A stretch of DNA of 64,000 bases from RYN-133 sp036497285 (GCA_036497285.1 DASXJR010000061.1:1-64000), one strand, 5' to 3'; counted from the stretch's first letter, positions 44,173 through 52,644 are shown. The notes: generated from the sequence alone by a model not told the origin. Numbers and translations: made by a program.

Positions 44173-44852
44173 TGCCTGAGCTCTCCATCGCCGGTGACGA
44201 GGTGCTGCCGAGCCTGTTCGCCGAGACCCCGCAACTGAGCTGTCTCGCGGGCAACGTCTTCGCCGGCGGACTGGTCGTCGGTGCGACCGCGTCGCGCGGC
44301 GAGATCATGATCGAGCTGATCAGGTCGGTGCCGACCCGGGTCGCGTTGCTGTGCGAGGACCCGTGGCTGGCGCGGCTGTTGACCATCCGGTCCGCGGGCA
44401 TGGGCGCGAACGTGGTGATCGCGACCGACCGGTCGGCCGCGTGGGAGTACTTCGTCAACGTGATCGGCGGGCAGCGCCCGATCGCGAGCGTGCGCACCGA
44501 TCACGCGAGTGCGTTGCCGGCACCGAGCGTCGGTGCTCCGCTGGTCGTCGTCGAGGACACCCGGGACGTGCCGCCCGAGACGTACGCACCGCGCATGGCG
44601 TGGCAGAGCACCATCCACGTGCGCGCCGGCGTGAACGAACGCTCGCGCACGCTGCTCGACAGCTCCCACGTCGCGCTCGTGTGTCGGCTCGGGCCGGAGC
44701 AGGCGAGCGCCGTGTCGACCACGCTCGGCCTGGGGGAGCACGGCGCGGACACCGTGGCCGGCCTCGGCCAGCACGAGGTGCTCCTGATCGCCGATCGGCG
44801 CGCGCATCGCGTGTCCGTCCAGCCCACGCCGACCGAACGAAGAATGTTGTAG
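44172..44852 (+). CDS. T7SS-locus protein of unknown function coupled to eccE
   Basis: 226 residues, no signal peptide or membrane span. Alternating strands and helices (GGLVVGATASRGEIMIELI; TRVALLCEDPWLARLL; ANVVIATDRSAAWEYF; PLVVVEDTRDVPPE; SHVALVCRLGPEQA) suggest a Rossmann-like or degenerate P-loop fold, but no Walker A motif with GKS/T is present. Its start shares a base with the eccE stop, so it is translationally coupled and likely works with the ESX membrane complex. Similar unnamed genes occur beside eccE in other actinomycete loci. Confidence 0.7.
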   Translation: MPELSIAGDEVLPSLFAETPQLSCLAGNVFAGGLVVGATASRGEIMIELIRSVPTRVALLCEDPWLARLLTIRSAGMGANVVIATDRSAAWEYFVNVIGGQRPIASVRTDHASALPAPSVGAPLVVVEDTRDVPPETYAPRMAWQSTIHVRAGVNERSRTLLDSSHVALVCRLGPEQASAVSTTLGLGEHGADTVAGLGQHEVLLIADRRAHRVSVQPTPTERRML

Positions 44853-44878
44853 GGCCGCGCCGAGGCCCTCAATTTCGA

Positions 44879-44930
44879 TGAGTGGCGCGAAATTTCGCGC
44901 CACTCACCGCGAGAACGCGCCACTCAGCGC
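44879..44930. repeat. Dispersed palindromic element, family B copy 2 (one arm missing)
   Basis: A perfect loopless 28-bp palindrome, TGAGTGGCGCGAAA and its complement (44879-44906), followed after 8 nt by another CGCGCCACTCA arm (within 44915-44930). It shares the GAGTGGCGCG unit with the copy at 11431-11506 but lacks the matching left outer arm. It sits between convergent genes (the eccE-coupled gene and the kinase). Confidence 0.88.
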
Positions 44931-44938
44931 GGGGATCG

Positions 44939-46798
44939 TCAGCTGTTCGCCATGCGTTGCGCTCTGATCCGGTAGGCGTCCAGCAGTGCGTGGATGTAGC
45001 GCAGGTCGGCGATCGAGCGCGCAGTTCCTGGTAGCTCGACCGGGCCGCCCGTGGTCAGCGCGACGAGGTGTCCGGCGCCGGCCGGCGACTCGTCCGACGT
45101 GTCGAAGTGAGTCTCGAAGCCGTGGACATCCGACCACGGGACGGACCTGCTGCGAAACCACCGCCGCAACCGCAGCCCGGCGTCGTCGACGACCAGCGCG
45201 CCCGCTCCCTTCCGGATGGTTGCCCTGCGGCGCAGCGAGGCGGGGTCGAAGGACCGGTCCTGGCTGAATTGCGGTTCGGCCACAGCGGCCGGATCGGCCG
45301 GCGCGGGCGCGCGCACCGCCCACACCGGGACGTCGCCGGGTGCCGGCGGGCGCGGTGGTTGGACGGCCGGTCGCCGCGCCGGGAAGAACTCGTCGTCGAT
45401 CTCGATGGGCTCGCGCCGCCGCCGGCCACTCGGCGGGGCGAACCCGCTCCAGTCGACCGGCTGCTGTTGGGCCGGGAACGGATCATGTTGCGGCGCCGGC
45501 TCGACTCGTGGCGCGGGCGGTAGGTCAGGTTCGTGGACCGGCGGCGGCGCGGGCGCCTCGGCGGAGAGCGGCACGTCCGGGGCGCGCGACGCAGACGGTG
45601 GCGGCGCGGACCACCAGGTGTCCGGGTCCGGTACGGGTGGCGGCCCGGCGCTCGGGGACGAATGCAGCTCGGCGGGTGGTGGGGTCCAGCCGGCAACCGG
45701 GACGATCGTCGGCGTCGACCAGTCCGTCTCCGTGTCAGCGGGCGTCGGCTCGGACGCCGGCTCGTCCGAAGCCGATTCCGGCTCGACGTGCAGTAGAGCG
45801 TGAAGCTCGTCGATGGCGTCCGGTCGCATCGGTGCGGACGACGCGAGGGTGGACGGCACGCCCCGCGGCACCGCGTCGGGCATCCGCGTGACCGCAGGCG
45901 CGAGGCCCGTCCTCACATCGCGGATCAGGAACTGGGTGCGGTTCCAGCCCTGCGCGATCTCCACGTCGGCCAGCTCGGCGGCGAACTCGGCGGCGGTCGG
46001 TGGCCGTTCGTCCATCTTTTTGGACATCGCCCGGATCAGCAGGTCCGACAGCGTGACCGGCACGTCCATGCCGGAGAGCGGACGGACGGGGTCGCGCAGG
46101 ATGCGCAGGATCACCGACGCCGGCGACTCCCCCTCGTACGCGCGAAAGGCCGATTGTCCGGCGATCAACTGGTACAGCGTGGAGGCGAGTTCGTAGACAT
46201 CGGTGGCCGCGGATGTGCCGCCGCCCTCGAGCAGTTCCGGCGCCGCGTGCAACGTGGTGAAGTCGAACAGTCCGGCCGTCGTCTGCGTGGCCGACTGCAA
46301 CATGGCCACCCCGAAGTCCGCGAGCGCCGGCTCGCCGAACTCGGTCACCAGAATGTTCTGCGGCTTGACGTCGCGATGCAGGATCCCGCCGCGGTGCGCT
46401 GTCTCGAGCGCGCCGGCGATCTTGATACCGATTGACACGGCATCGGTGACCGGAAGCCCGGCCCCGCCGCGCAACCGATCGGCCACCACGCCGGTGCACA
46501 GTTCCAACACGAGCACGGGACGCCCGTCCGGAATCCGGAACGTGCGATACAGCGTGACGATGTTGGGGTGTGAACTCAACGCGCCGAGTGCGATCGACTC
46601 GCGCTCGAAGGACTCGATCGAGCGCGGCGACGCATCACGCACGTTCAGCAGCTTCAGCGCTACCAGGCGATTGGTGCCCACCTCGCGCGCCCGGTAGACC
46701 GTCGCGAGGCTGCCGATGCCGATCTCGACGATGTCGGTGAACCCGGGGAACAACTCGTGCGTGCGCTGTCCGCGGGCACCCTTGCGACGAAGCGCCAC
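44939..46798 (-). CDS. Serine/threonine protein kinase with C-terminal PH-like domain, T7SS-associated
   Basis: 619 residues. The N-terminal Hanks-type kinase is intact: Gly loop IGIGSLATVYRA, VALKLL lysine, catalytic loop ILHRDVKPQNIL, DFG in LADFGVAML and a variant APE (HAAPELLEGG). A Pro-rich linker of ~250 residues follows. The C-terminal ~95 residues (RKGAGALVVDDAGLRL, VPWSDVHGFE) look like a bacterial PH domain. No transmembrane helix is seen, unlike PknB-type kinases, so PH-mediated localisation is plausible. The GTG start has GGAGGTAG upstream. It probably regulates the neighbouring secretion genes post-translationally. Confidence 0.9.
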   Translation of the reverse strand: MALRRKGARGQRTHELFPGFTDIVEIGIGSLATVYRAREVGTNRLVALKLLNVRDASPRSIESFERESIALGALSSHPNIVTLYRTFRIPDGRPVLVLELCTGVVADRLRGGAGLPVTDAVSIGIKIAGALETAHRGGILHRDVKPQNILVTEFGEPALADFGVAMLQSATQTTAGLFDFTTLHAAPELLEGGGTSAATDVYELASTLYQLIAGQSAFRAYEGESPASVILRILRDPVRPLSGMDVPVTLSDLLIRAMSKKMDERPPTAAEFAAELADVEIAQGWNRTQFLIRDVRTGLAPAVTRMPDAVPRGVPSTLASSAPMRPDAIDELHALLHVEPESASDEPASEPTPADTETDWSTPTIVPVAGWTPPPAELHSSPSAGPPPVPDPDTWWSAPPPSASRAPDVPLSAEAPAPPPVHEPDLPPAPRVEPAPQHDPFPAQQQPVDWSGFAPPSGRRRREPIEIDDEFFPARRPAVQPPRPPAPGDVPVWAVRAPAPADPAAVAEPQFSQDRSFDPASLRRRATIRKGAGALVVDDAGLRLRRWFRSRSVPWSDVHGFETHFDTSDESPAGAGHLVALTTGGPVELPGTARSIADLRYIHALLDAYRIRAQRMANS

Positions 46799-46881
46799 GT
46801 GCTACCTCCGCGGGAGCCGTCGTCCTGTGGCGCGAGCGTATCAACGCGCGGCGCTGCGAACTCCCTGACACAGTGGTCGGT

Positions 46882-47256
46882 ATGCCGCTTGGCCTGCCGT
46901 CGCGTGCGCACCGCCTGAGCCTGTTGCTGGGCGTCGCCGGGGTGTCCCACTTCGTGATGCCCAAGATCTACGACGTGATGATCCCGGCGCAGCTGCCCGG
47001 CCCGCCGCGTGCCTGGACCTACGGCGCGGGCGGATGCGAGGTGGTGGTGGCGGCGGCCCTTGCGCTGCCGCGAACCCGCCGGGTCGGCGGGCTCGCGGCA
47101 GCGGGACTGTTCATCGGCGTACTTCCCGGCAACGTCCAGATGGCCTACGACGCGCAGCGCGGGACGAGCCGGGCCATGCAGGTCGGCACGCTTCTGCGCC
47201 TGCCGATGCAACTGCCGCTGATCATCAGCGCGTGGCGGGTGTACCGGCGCGGCTGA
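46882..47256 (+). CDS. Small DoxX-like membrane protein
   Basis: 124 residues with four hydrophobic segments (RLSLLLGVAGVSHFVMP; GCEVVVAAALAL; VGGLAAAGLFIGVLPGNVQMA; LLRLPMQLPLIISAW). GAGGCEVVVAAAL, PGNVQMAYDA and RLPMQLPLI are typical of DoxX/MauE-like small membrane proteins, often of unknown redox-linked role. The start is uncertain: an in-frame GTG lies three codons earlier and neither has a clear ribosome-binding site. It converges on the MFS gene with adjacent stop codons. Confidence 0.78.
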   Translation: MPLGLPSRAHRLSLLLGVAGVSHFVMPKIYDVMIPAQLPGPPRAWTYGAGGCEVVVAAALALPRTRRVGGLAAAGLFIGVLPGNVQMAYDAQRGTSRAMQVGTLLRLPMQLPLIISAWRVYRRG

Positions 47257-48525
47257 TCAGCTCTCGTTGCCGATGCCGGCGGCTACCTGCAACTGCTCCT
47301 CGCGCTCGACGCGGTCGAGCTCGTCCTTCTCCGGCTGCCGTACCGCGCCGCGGTCCGCGTCGCTCAGCGCCTTGTGCACCGTCGTAAGCACGACCGCGGC
47401 CAGCAGCACCGTCCCCGCCCCGAGGACGAACGGGACGTGCGGGTTGTAGTGCTCGACCAGCTTGCCGGCCACGAACGGGGCCAGGCCGCCACCGATGAAG
47501 CGCACGAAGCCGTAGGTGGCCGAGGCGACCGGCCGCTCGACCGGCGCGATGCTCATGACCGCGGTGGTCACGAGGGTGTTGTTCACGCCGATGAAGGCGC
47601 CCGCCACGATGACGGCCACGATGACGGTCGTCTTCGAATCCGGCCAGATGCCGATCACTGCGAGGTCGGCGGCCATCAGGACGAAGTTGCCGTAGAGCGT
47701 GCGAGCGGTGCCGAAACGCGCCTTGAGCCACGGCGCGCCCCACACCGCGAAGATCGCAACCAGCACTCCCCAGCCGCAGAACACGAGCCCGAGCTGCTGC
47801 GGCGAGATGGGCTGCATCAGGAACGGCGAGTAGCCGAGGAGGGTGAAGAAGCCCCAGTTGTAAAGCAGACCCACGCCGCTGGTGGTCGCCAGCGAACGGT
47901 GCTTGAGCGCCTTGATCGGTTCGCTCAGCTTCTCGCGGTGGCTCGGCGGCGGCGTCTTGGGCAGCAGCACGAGCGTTGCGATCATCGCGATCGCCATCAG
48001 GGCCGATACGCCGTAGAAGGGTCCGCGCCAGCTGATCGAGCCGAGCTCGCCGCCGAGTAGCGGTCCCATCGCGATGCCGACGCCGAGTGCCGTCTCGTAC
48101 AGGATGATCGCGCCGGCGAAACCGCCGCTGGCCGAACTCACGATCACCGCTAGCGAGGTCGCGATGAACAGTGCATTGCCGAGGCCCCAGCCGGCCCGGA
48201 AGCCGACGATGCCTCCGATGCTGTCGGACGAGCCGGCCAGCGCGGCGAAGACGACGATCAGCACCAGGCCGGTGATCAATGTGCGCTTGGCGCCGATACG
48301 ACTGGACACCCAACCGGTGACCAGCATCGCCACCGCGGTGACCACGAGGTAGCTGGTGAACAGCAACTCGACCTGGCTCGGCGTCGCATTCAGCTGGTTG
48401 CTCAACGACGCGAGGATCGGGTCGACCAGGCCGATGCCCATGAACGAAATGACGCAGGCGAAGGCGACGGCCCAGACCGCCTTGGGTTGCTTGAACGGTG
48501 ATTGGACGGGGGTGTGCAAATTCAA
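47257..48525 (-). CDS. MFS drug/metabolite exporter (DHA-type, 12 TM)
   Basis: 422 residues with twelve predicted membrane helices. Motif A-like sequence in the loop after TM2 is WVSSRIGAKRTLITG, and YETALGVGIAMGPLLGGEL matches the TM5 motif C of drug:H+ antiporters. It starts at a TTG overlapping the stop of the upstream MarR gene (TTGA) and so is translationally coupled. MarR control of a DHA-type exporter suggests export of a toxic aromatic or other small-molecule ligand. The substrate is unknown. Confidence 0.88.
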   Translation of the reverse strand: MNLHTPVQSPFKQPKAVWAVAFACVISFMGIGLVDPILASLSNQLNATPSQVELLFTSYLVVTAVAMLVTGWVSSRIGAKRTLITGLVLIVVFAALAGSSDSIGGIVGFRAGWGLGNALFIATSLAVIVSSASGGFAGAIILYETALGVGIAMGPLLGGELGSISWRGPFYGVSALMAIAMIATLVLLPKTPPPSHREKLSEPIKALKHRSLATTSGVGLLYNWGFFTLLGYSPFLMQPISPQQLGLVFCGWGVLVAIFAVWGAPWLKARFGTARTLYGNFVLMAADLAVIGIWPDSKTTVIVAVIVAGAFIGVNNTLVTTAVMSIAPVERPVASATYGFVRFIGGGLAPFVAGKLVEHYNPHVPFVLGAGTVLLAAVVLTTVHKALSDADRGAVRQPEKDELDRVEREEQLQVAAGIGNES

Positions 48526-48959
48526 CTGGAGACTCTTTCCCTGTTGTGTGTGATCAGCCGGCCAATGGCGGGGACGGCCGCCACGAGCGCGGCACGGTCG
48601 GCCTCGTCGAGATCGGCGAGCTCTTGCTCGAGGACCAGGGCGCGGGCCGCATGGCGCTGGGTGAGCAACGCCCGTCCCGCGTCGGTGATGCGGACGAGCG
48701 CGGCGCGACCGTCGGTCGGATCCGCCACCCGCTCGGCCTGGCCCGCGGCCTCCAGCCGGTTGACCAGGCTCGTCATTCCGGGCTGGCTGACGGCTTCGCG
48801 TTCGGCCAGGTCCGAGATACGCAGCGGGCCGGCGGTGGCCAGTGAGTCGAGCGTGGTGATTGTGCTCGAGCTGACCGCGGTCGGCACCTGGCGGCGCAGC
48901 CACATCGTGAGCCGGTCGATCGCGTCGGCGAGGTCAGCCGTGTCCGGAGCCCGTCCCAT
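48522..48959 (-). CDS. MarR-family transcriptional repressor
   Basis: 145 residues. The winged helix-turn-helix is clear: ITTLDSLATAGPLRISDLAEREAVSQPGMTSLVNRLEAAG in order, then the wing with DPTDGRAALVRITDAGRALL. The start codon lies 9 nt from a strong 19-bp palindrome that is the likely operator, implying autoregulation and control of both the coupled exporter and the divergent dehydrogenase. Confidence 0.93.
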   Translation of the reverse strand: MGRAPDTADLADAIDRLTMWLRRQVPTAVSSSTITTLDSLATAGPLRISDLAEREAVSQPGMTSLVNRLEAAGQAERVADPTDGRAALVRITDAGRALLTQRHAARALVLEQELADLDEADRAALVAAVPAIGRLITHNRERVSS

Positions 48960-48967
48960 AACTGAAC

Positions 48968-48986
48968 TATATAACTCAGTTATATA
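48968..48986. promoter_or_regulatory. Palindromic operator, probable MarR binding site
   Basis: Perfect 9-bp arms TATATAACT and AGTTATATA around a central C, in an AT-rich island within otherwise very GC-rich DNA. It lies between the divergent MarR and 2-oxoacid dehydrogenase genes, 8 nt from the MarR start and about 30 nt from the other start. Size and position match MarR-family operators, and the AT-rich arms probably overlap the -10 elements of one or both promoters. Confidence 0.72.
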
Positions 48987-49016
48987 AGTTGCCAATGTTC
49001 CCCAGGAAGGAGTCGG

Positions 49017-51134
49017 GTGGATGATGCGAGGGTGACCGCGGCACCACATGACGCCCTCGACACTTCGGTTCGCGCGACACTGGTTGAAATCCACGCCGAC
49101 GGCCACGCCGATCCGAGCCTGCTCCCGCTCTTCGATGCGATGGCCGGCAGCCGGCTGCTCGACATCCAGGCCCGTCGCATGCGCGAGAAGGGCCAAGGCT
49201 TCTACACGATCGGCTCGGCCGGCCATGAGTCGAACGCGTTCGTCGCCGAGGCGTTGCGACCGACCGACCCGGCGCTGCTGCACTACCGGTCCGGCGGCTT
49301 CTTCCTGTACCGCGCGCTGCAGGCCGGACGGCCGCTGCGCGAAGTGCTGCGCAACGTCATGCTGGGCAACGTCGCCGCGGTCGCCGACCCGGCCTCGGGC
49401 GGGCGGCACAAGGTGTGGGGCGACGCGGCGCTGTCGGTGATCCCGCAGACGTCCACGATCGCCTCGCACCTGCCGCGCGCGGTCGGGGTCGCATTCGCCA
49501 TCGGGCGTGCGAAGCGGCTCAAGGTCGACACCCGGTGGGCGCGCGACGCGGTCGCGATCTGCAGTTTCGGCGACGCGTCGCTGAACCACTCCACCGCGGC
49601 GGGCGCGCTGAACACCGTGGGATATTGCGTGACGCAAGGGCTGCCGATGCCGCTCGTGCTGGTGTGCGAGGACAACGGGCTGGGCATCTCGGTGCCCACG
49701 CCGACGGGGTGGATCGCGCAGGCCGCGCGCCGTCCTGGGATCACCTACCTGCAGGCCGAGGGCGACGACCCGGCCGGGGCACGCGAGGCGGCGGCCGAGG
49801 TGGTGCGAATCGCGCGCGATATGCGCCGCCCCGCGCTGCTGCACCTGCGCACCGTGCGTTACCTCGGCCATGCCGGCACCGATGTCGAGTCCGGTTACCG
49901 CAGCGCGGCCGAGATCGCCGTCGACCGGGCGCGCGACCCGTTGCTCGCCCTTGCCCGGCAGATGCCCGGGGTCGACCTGGTCGCGCGCTACGACGAGATC
50001 GCCGCCGAGATAGCGGCCCTGGCCGACGAGGTCGACGCGGAACCGAAGCTCGCGTCGGCCGCGCAGGTGTCCGCGCCGCTTGCCCCGCCACCGCCCGTCC
50101 CGGCACACGCTGCCGCAGGCGCGCCGCGAAGCGAGCAGACCCTCGCGCAGTGCATCAACGCCGCACTCTCGGACGCGCTGGCCGAGCGTCCGGAGCTGCT
50201 GGTGTTCGGCGAGGACGTCGCGCGCAAGGGCGGTGTCTACGGGCTCACCCGCGGCCTGCAGCAGCGCTACGGCGCGCCGCGGGTCTTCGACACGTTGCTC
50301 GACGAGCAGGCCGTGCTCGGTCTCGCGCTGGGGTTCGGGGTCAGCGGGTTGCTGCCCGTGCCCGAGATCCAGTACCTCGCCTACCTGCACAACGCCGAGG
50401 ACCAGTTGCGCGGCGAAGCAGCGAGCTTGCGGTTCTTTTCCGACGGCGCGTACACCAACCCGATGGTCGTGCGCGTCGCGGGCCTCGGCTACCAGAAGGG
50501 GTTCGGCGGACACTTCCACAACGACGACGCGGTGGCCGTGCTGCGGGACATCCCCGGCCTGGTCGTTGCCGTCCCGTCGCGCCCCGAGGACGCCGGTCCG
50601 ATGATGAACGCATGCCTCGCAGCCGCCGCTGAGACCGGCCAGGTGAGCGTCTACCTCGAGCCGATCGCGCTGTACCACGAACGCGACCTGCACGAGCCGG
50701 GCGACCGCGGCTGGCTCGGTACGTACACACCAGGCGCGACCACGCCCATCGGCTCCGCACGGGTGCACGGCAACGGGACCGACTTGACGATCGTGACCTT
50801 CGGCAACGGCGTGCGGATGTCGCTGCGCGTGGCGGATCGCCTTGCCGAATCGGGTATTGCGGCTCGCGTGCTCGACCTGCGCTGGCTGGCACCACTGCCC
50901 GTCCAAGACTTGTTACGGGAGGCGGCGGCCACCGGGTACGTCCTCATCGCGGACGAGACCCGGCACAGTGGCGGGGTCGGCGAAGGCATCGTCACCGCGC
51001 TCGTCGAGAACGGTTTCACCGGGCGGATCTCGCGGATGTCGAGCCACGACAGCTTCGTCCCGCTCGGTGACGCGGCGAACCTCGTCCTGCTCGACGAGAA
51101 CACGATCGAGACCGCAGCTCGTCTACTTGCATAA
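49017..51134 (+). CDS. Fused 2-oxoacid (branched-chain type) dehydrogenase E1 alpha–beta subunits
   Basis: 705 residues. The N-terminal half is the E1 alpha subunit: GQGFYTIGSAGHESN, HYRSGGFFLYRAL and the thiamine-diphosphate motif region SFGDASLNHSTAAGALN with CEDNGLGISVPTP. A linker of ~40 residues leads to the beta subunit: VFGEDVARKGGVYGLTRGL, VFDTLLDEQAVLGLALGFG, EIQYLAYLHNAEDQL and a C-terminal transketolase domain. It decarboxylates a 2-oxoacid, probably branched-chain. The GTG start has AGGAAGGAG upstream. No E2 or E3 gene is adjacent. Likely controlled by the divergent MarR. Confidence 0.92.
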   Translation: MDDARVTAAPHDALDTSVRATLVEIHADGHADPSLLPLFDAMAGSRLLDIQARRMREKGQGFYTIGSAGHESNAFVAEALRPTDPALLHYRSGGFFLYRALQAGRPLREVLRNVMLGNVAAVADPASGGRHKVWGDAALSVIPQTSTIASHLPRAVGVAFAIGRAKRLKVDTRWARDAVAICSFGDASLNHSTAAGALNTVGYCVTQGLPMPLVLVCEDNGLGISVPTPTGWIAQAARRPGITYLQAEGDDPAGAREAAAEVVRIARDMRRPALLHLRTVRYLGHAGTDVESGYRSAAEIAVDRARDPLLALARQMPGVDLVARYDEIAAEIAALADEVDAEPKLASAAQVSAPLAPPPPVPAHAAAGAPRSEQTLAQCINAALSDALAERPELLVFGEDVARKGGVYGLTRGLQQRYGAPRVFDTLLDEQAVLGLALGFGVSGLLPVPEIQYLAYLHNAEDQLRGEAASLRFFSDGAYTNPMVVRVAGLGYQKGFGGHFHNDDAVAVLRDIPGLVVAVPSRPEDAGPMMNACLAAAAETGQVSVYLEPIALYHERDLHEPGDRGWLGTYTPGATTPIGSARVHGNGTDLTIVTFGNGVRMSLRVADRLAESGIAARVLDLRWLAPLPVQDLLREAAATGYVLIADETRHSGGVGEGIVTALVENGFTGRISRMSSHDSFVPLGDAANLVLLDENTIETAARLLA

Positions 51135-51225
51135 GGGCTGCAACCTCGCGCCTGCCGTACGGCCGGGATCGCCTGGTGCTGCACCCGGCTCGGCCAGGCG
51201 TTGCGTCTGGAACCGGAGGTGGTCG

Positions 51226-52644
51226 ATGAACACTGACGAGGATCGAATCGAACGCGCACTGGACAGCGGTCGGCGCGCGGCGGGTTCTCCCCCATGGCGT
51301 GACCCGGACGAGATCCGGCGCATCGCGCGGCGCCGCACGATCACGCGGCGCAGCCTGTTCGGCGTCGCCGGCCTTGTCGCCGCAGGAGGAATCGCCGACG
51401 CGCTGTGGCCGCGCGGCACGTCCGGACATGACGAGCACGCCCCGCCGCTCGCGAGCGGGCTCCGCGTGGACGACCGGTCCGGTTCGGCAGTGCAGCTCGT
51501 CGCGGACGTGCATCCGTTCACGGCCGGGGCCGGCGACGCGGCGTTGATTGCACGTGCTGAGCAGTCGTTCGCTCTGGATCTGCTGCGTGCCGCGGGCGGC
51601 GGCTCGGACAACATTGTCCTGTCGCCGTCGAGCCTGGCGATCGCGCTCGCAATGTTGCAGGTCGGCGCGGGCGGCAGAACGGCGTCCGAGATCGGGGCGG
51701 TGTTGCACACGTCCGAACTGTCGGCGGCGCAGCAGGCAGCCGGGTGGGCAGCACTCGTCGAGCTCCAGAGCAGCTCTGCCGGCTCGGTGGTCGAGTCGGC
51801 GAACGCCGTGTGGCAGCAGCGCGGGCTTACGCTGCGTGCGGCGTACATGGCCTCGCTCGCACGGTACTTCCGCACCGGGGTCTGGCAGGTCGACTTCGCG
51901 CACGACCTCGCCGGAGCGTCGTCCGCGATCAACGAGTGGGTCAGCACGCATACGCACGGGAAGATCACCAAACTCTTCGACGCCGGCGAAATCACCACCG
52001 ACACGGTCCTCGTTCTTGCGAACGCCGAGTACTTCAAGGCGGCATGGCAGTACAAGTTCGATCCGAAGCTCACGGCCGACGGTACGTTCTTCCGCGCCGA
52101 CGGTTCGCGCGCCACGGTGCCGTTCATGAACTACAAGGGACGGCTCGCGTCTACGGCGACCCCGAAGTACATGGCGGTGCAATTGCCTTATGCCGGTGGG
52201 CGATTCGCTGCGCAGGTCATCATGCCGATGCACGGCACGCTGCCCCAACTGCTCGGCTCGCTCACGCCGGACGACTTCGCCGCGATCGCGAAGGCTCCGG
52301 CAGCCGACGGCGGCGAACTGCTCATGCCGAAGTTCACCGCACACACCTACACGCAACTCAATTCGCCCCTGCAGCAACTGGGTATGCGCACGGCGTTCAC
52401 CGGCGATGCCGACTTCGGTGCGATGAGCCCGACGGCCCTCATGGTGCAGACGGTGGTGCAGCGCGACTACCTCAAGGTGGACGAGGAAGGCACCGAAGCG
52501 GCGGCGGTGACCGGAGTGGGCATGGTGCCGCAGAGCGCGCAGGTCCCGCCGAAGATCGACCACCCGTTCCTGTTCGTGGTGCGTGACACTGCGACCGGCG
52601 CGATCCTCTTCGCCGGCCAGATCCAGGACCCGTCCACCTCCTGA
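51226..52644 (+). CDS. Serpin-family protease inhibitor with twin-arginine-like leader
   Basis: 472 residues. The N-terminal ~70 contain a basic region and TRRSLFGVAGLVAAGG, resembling a Tat signal or membrane anchor. The rest is a complete serpin: NIVLSPSSLAIALAMLQVGAGG, VLANAEYFKAAWQYKFD, and the reactive-centre hinge VDEEGTEAAAVTG (small residues at P12-P9, as required for loop insertion), then a short loop before DHPFLFVVRD. Inhibitory activity is therefore likely. P1 cannot be fixed without alignment (Met, Val or Gln region GMVPQS). Serpins are uncommon in bacteria. The ATG has GGAGGTGG upstream. Confidence 0.92.
   Translation: MNTDEDRIERALDSGRRAAGSPPWRDPDEIRRIARRRTITRRSLFGVAGLVAAGGIADALWPRGTSGHDEHAPPLASGLRVDDRSGSAVQLVADVHPFTAGAGDAALIARAEQSFALDLLRAAGGGSDNIVLSPSSLAIALAMLQVGAGGRTASEIGAVLHTSELSAAQQAAGWAALVELQSSSAGSVVESANAVWQQRGLTLRAAYMASLARYFRTGVWQVDFAHDLAGASSAINEWVSTHTHGKITKLFDAGEITTDTVLVLANAEYFKAAWQYKFDPKLTADGTFFRADGSRATVPFMNYKGRLASTATPKYMAVQLPYAGGRFAAQVIMPMHGTLPQLLGSLTPDDFAAIAKAPAADGGELLMPKFTAHTYTQLNSPLQQLGMRTAFTGDADFGAMSPTALMVQTVVQRDYLKVDEEGTEAAAVTGVGMVPQSAQVPPKIDHPFLFVVRDTATGAILFAGQIQDPSTS

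Noticed and set aside
48960..50906. Long minus-strand extension upstream of the MarR gene
   Set aside because: The frame is open only because of high GC; it is antisense to the fused E1 gene, and the MarR homology starts at the ATG at 48959.
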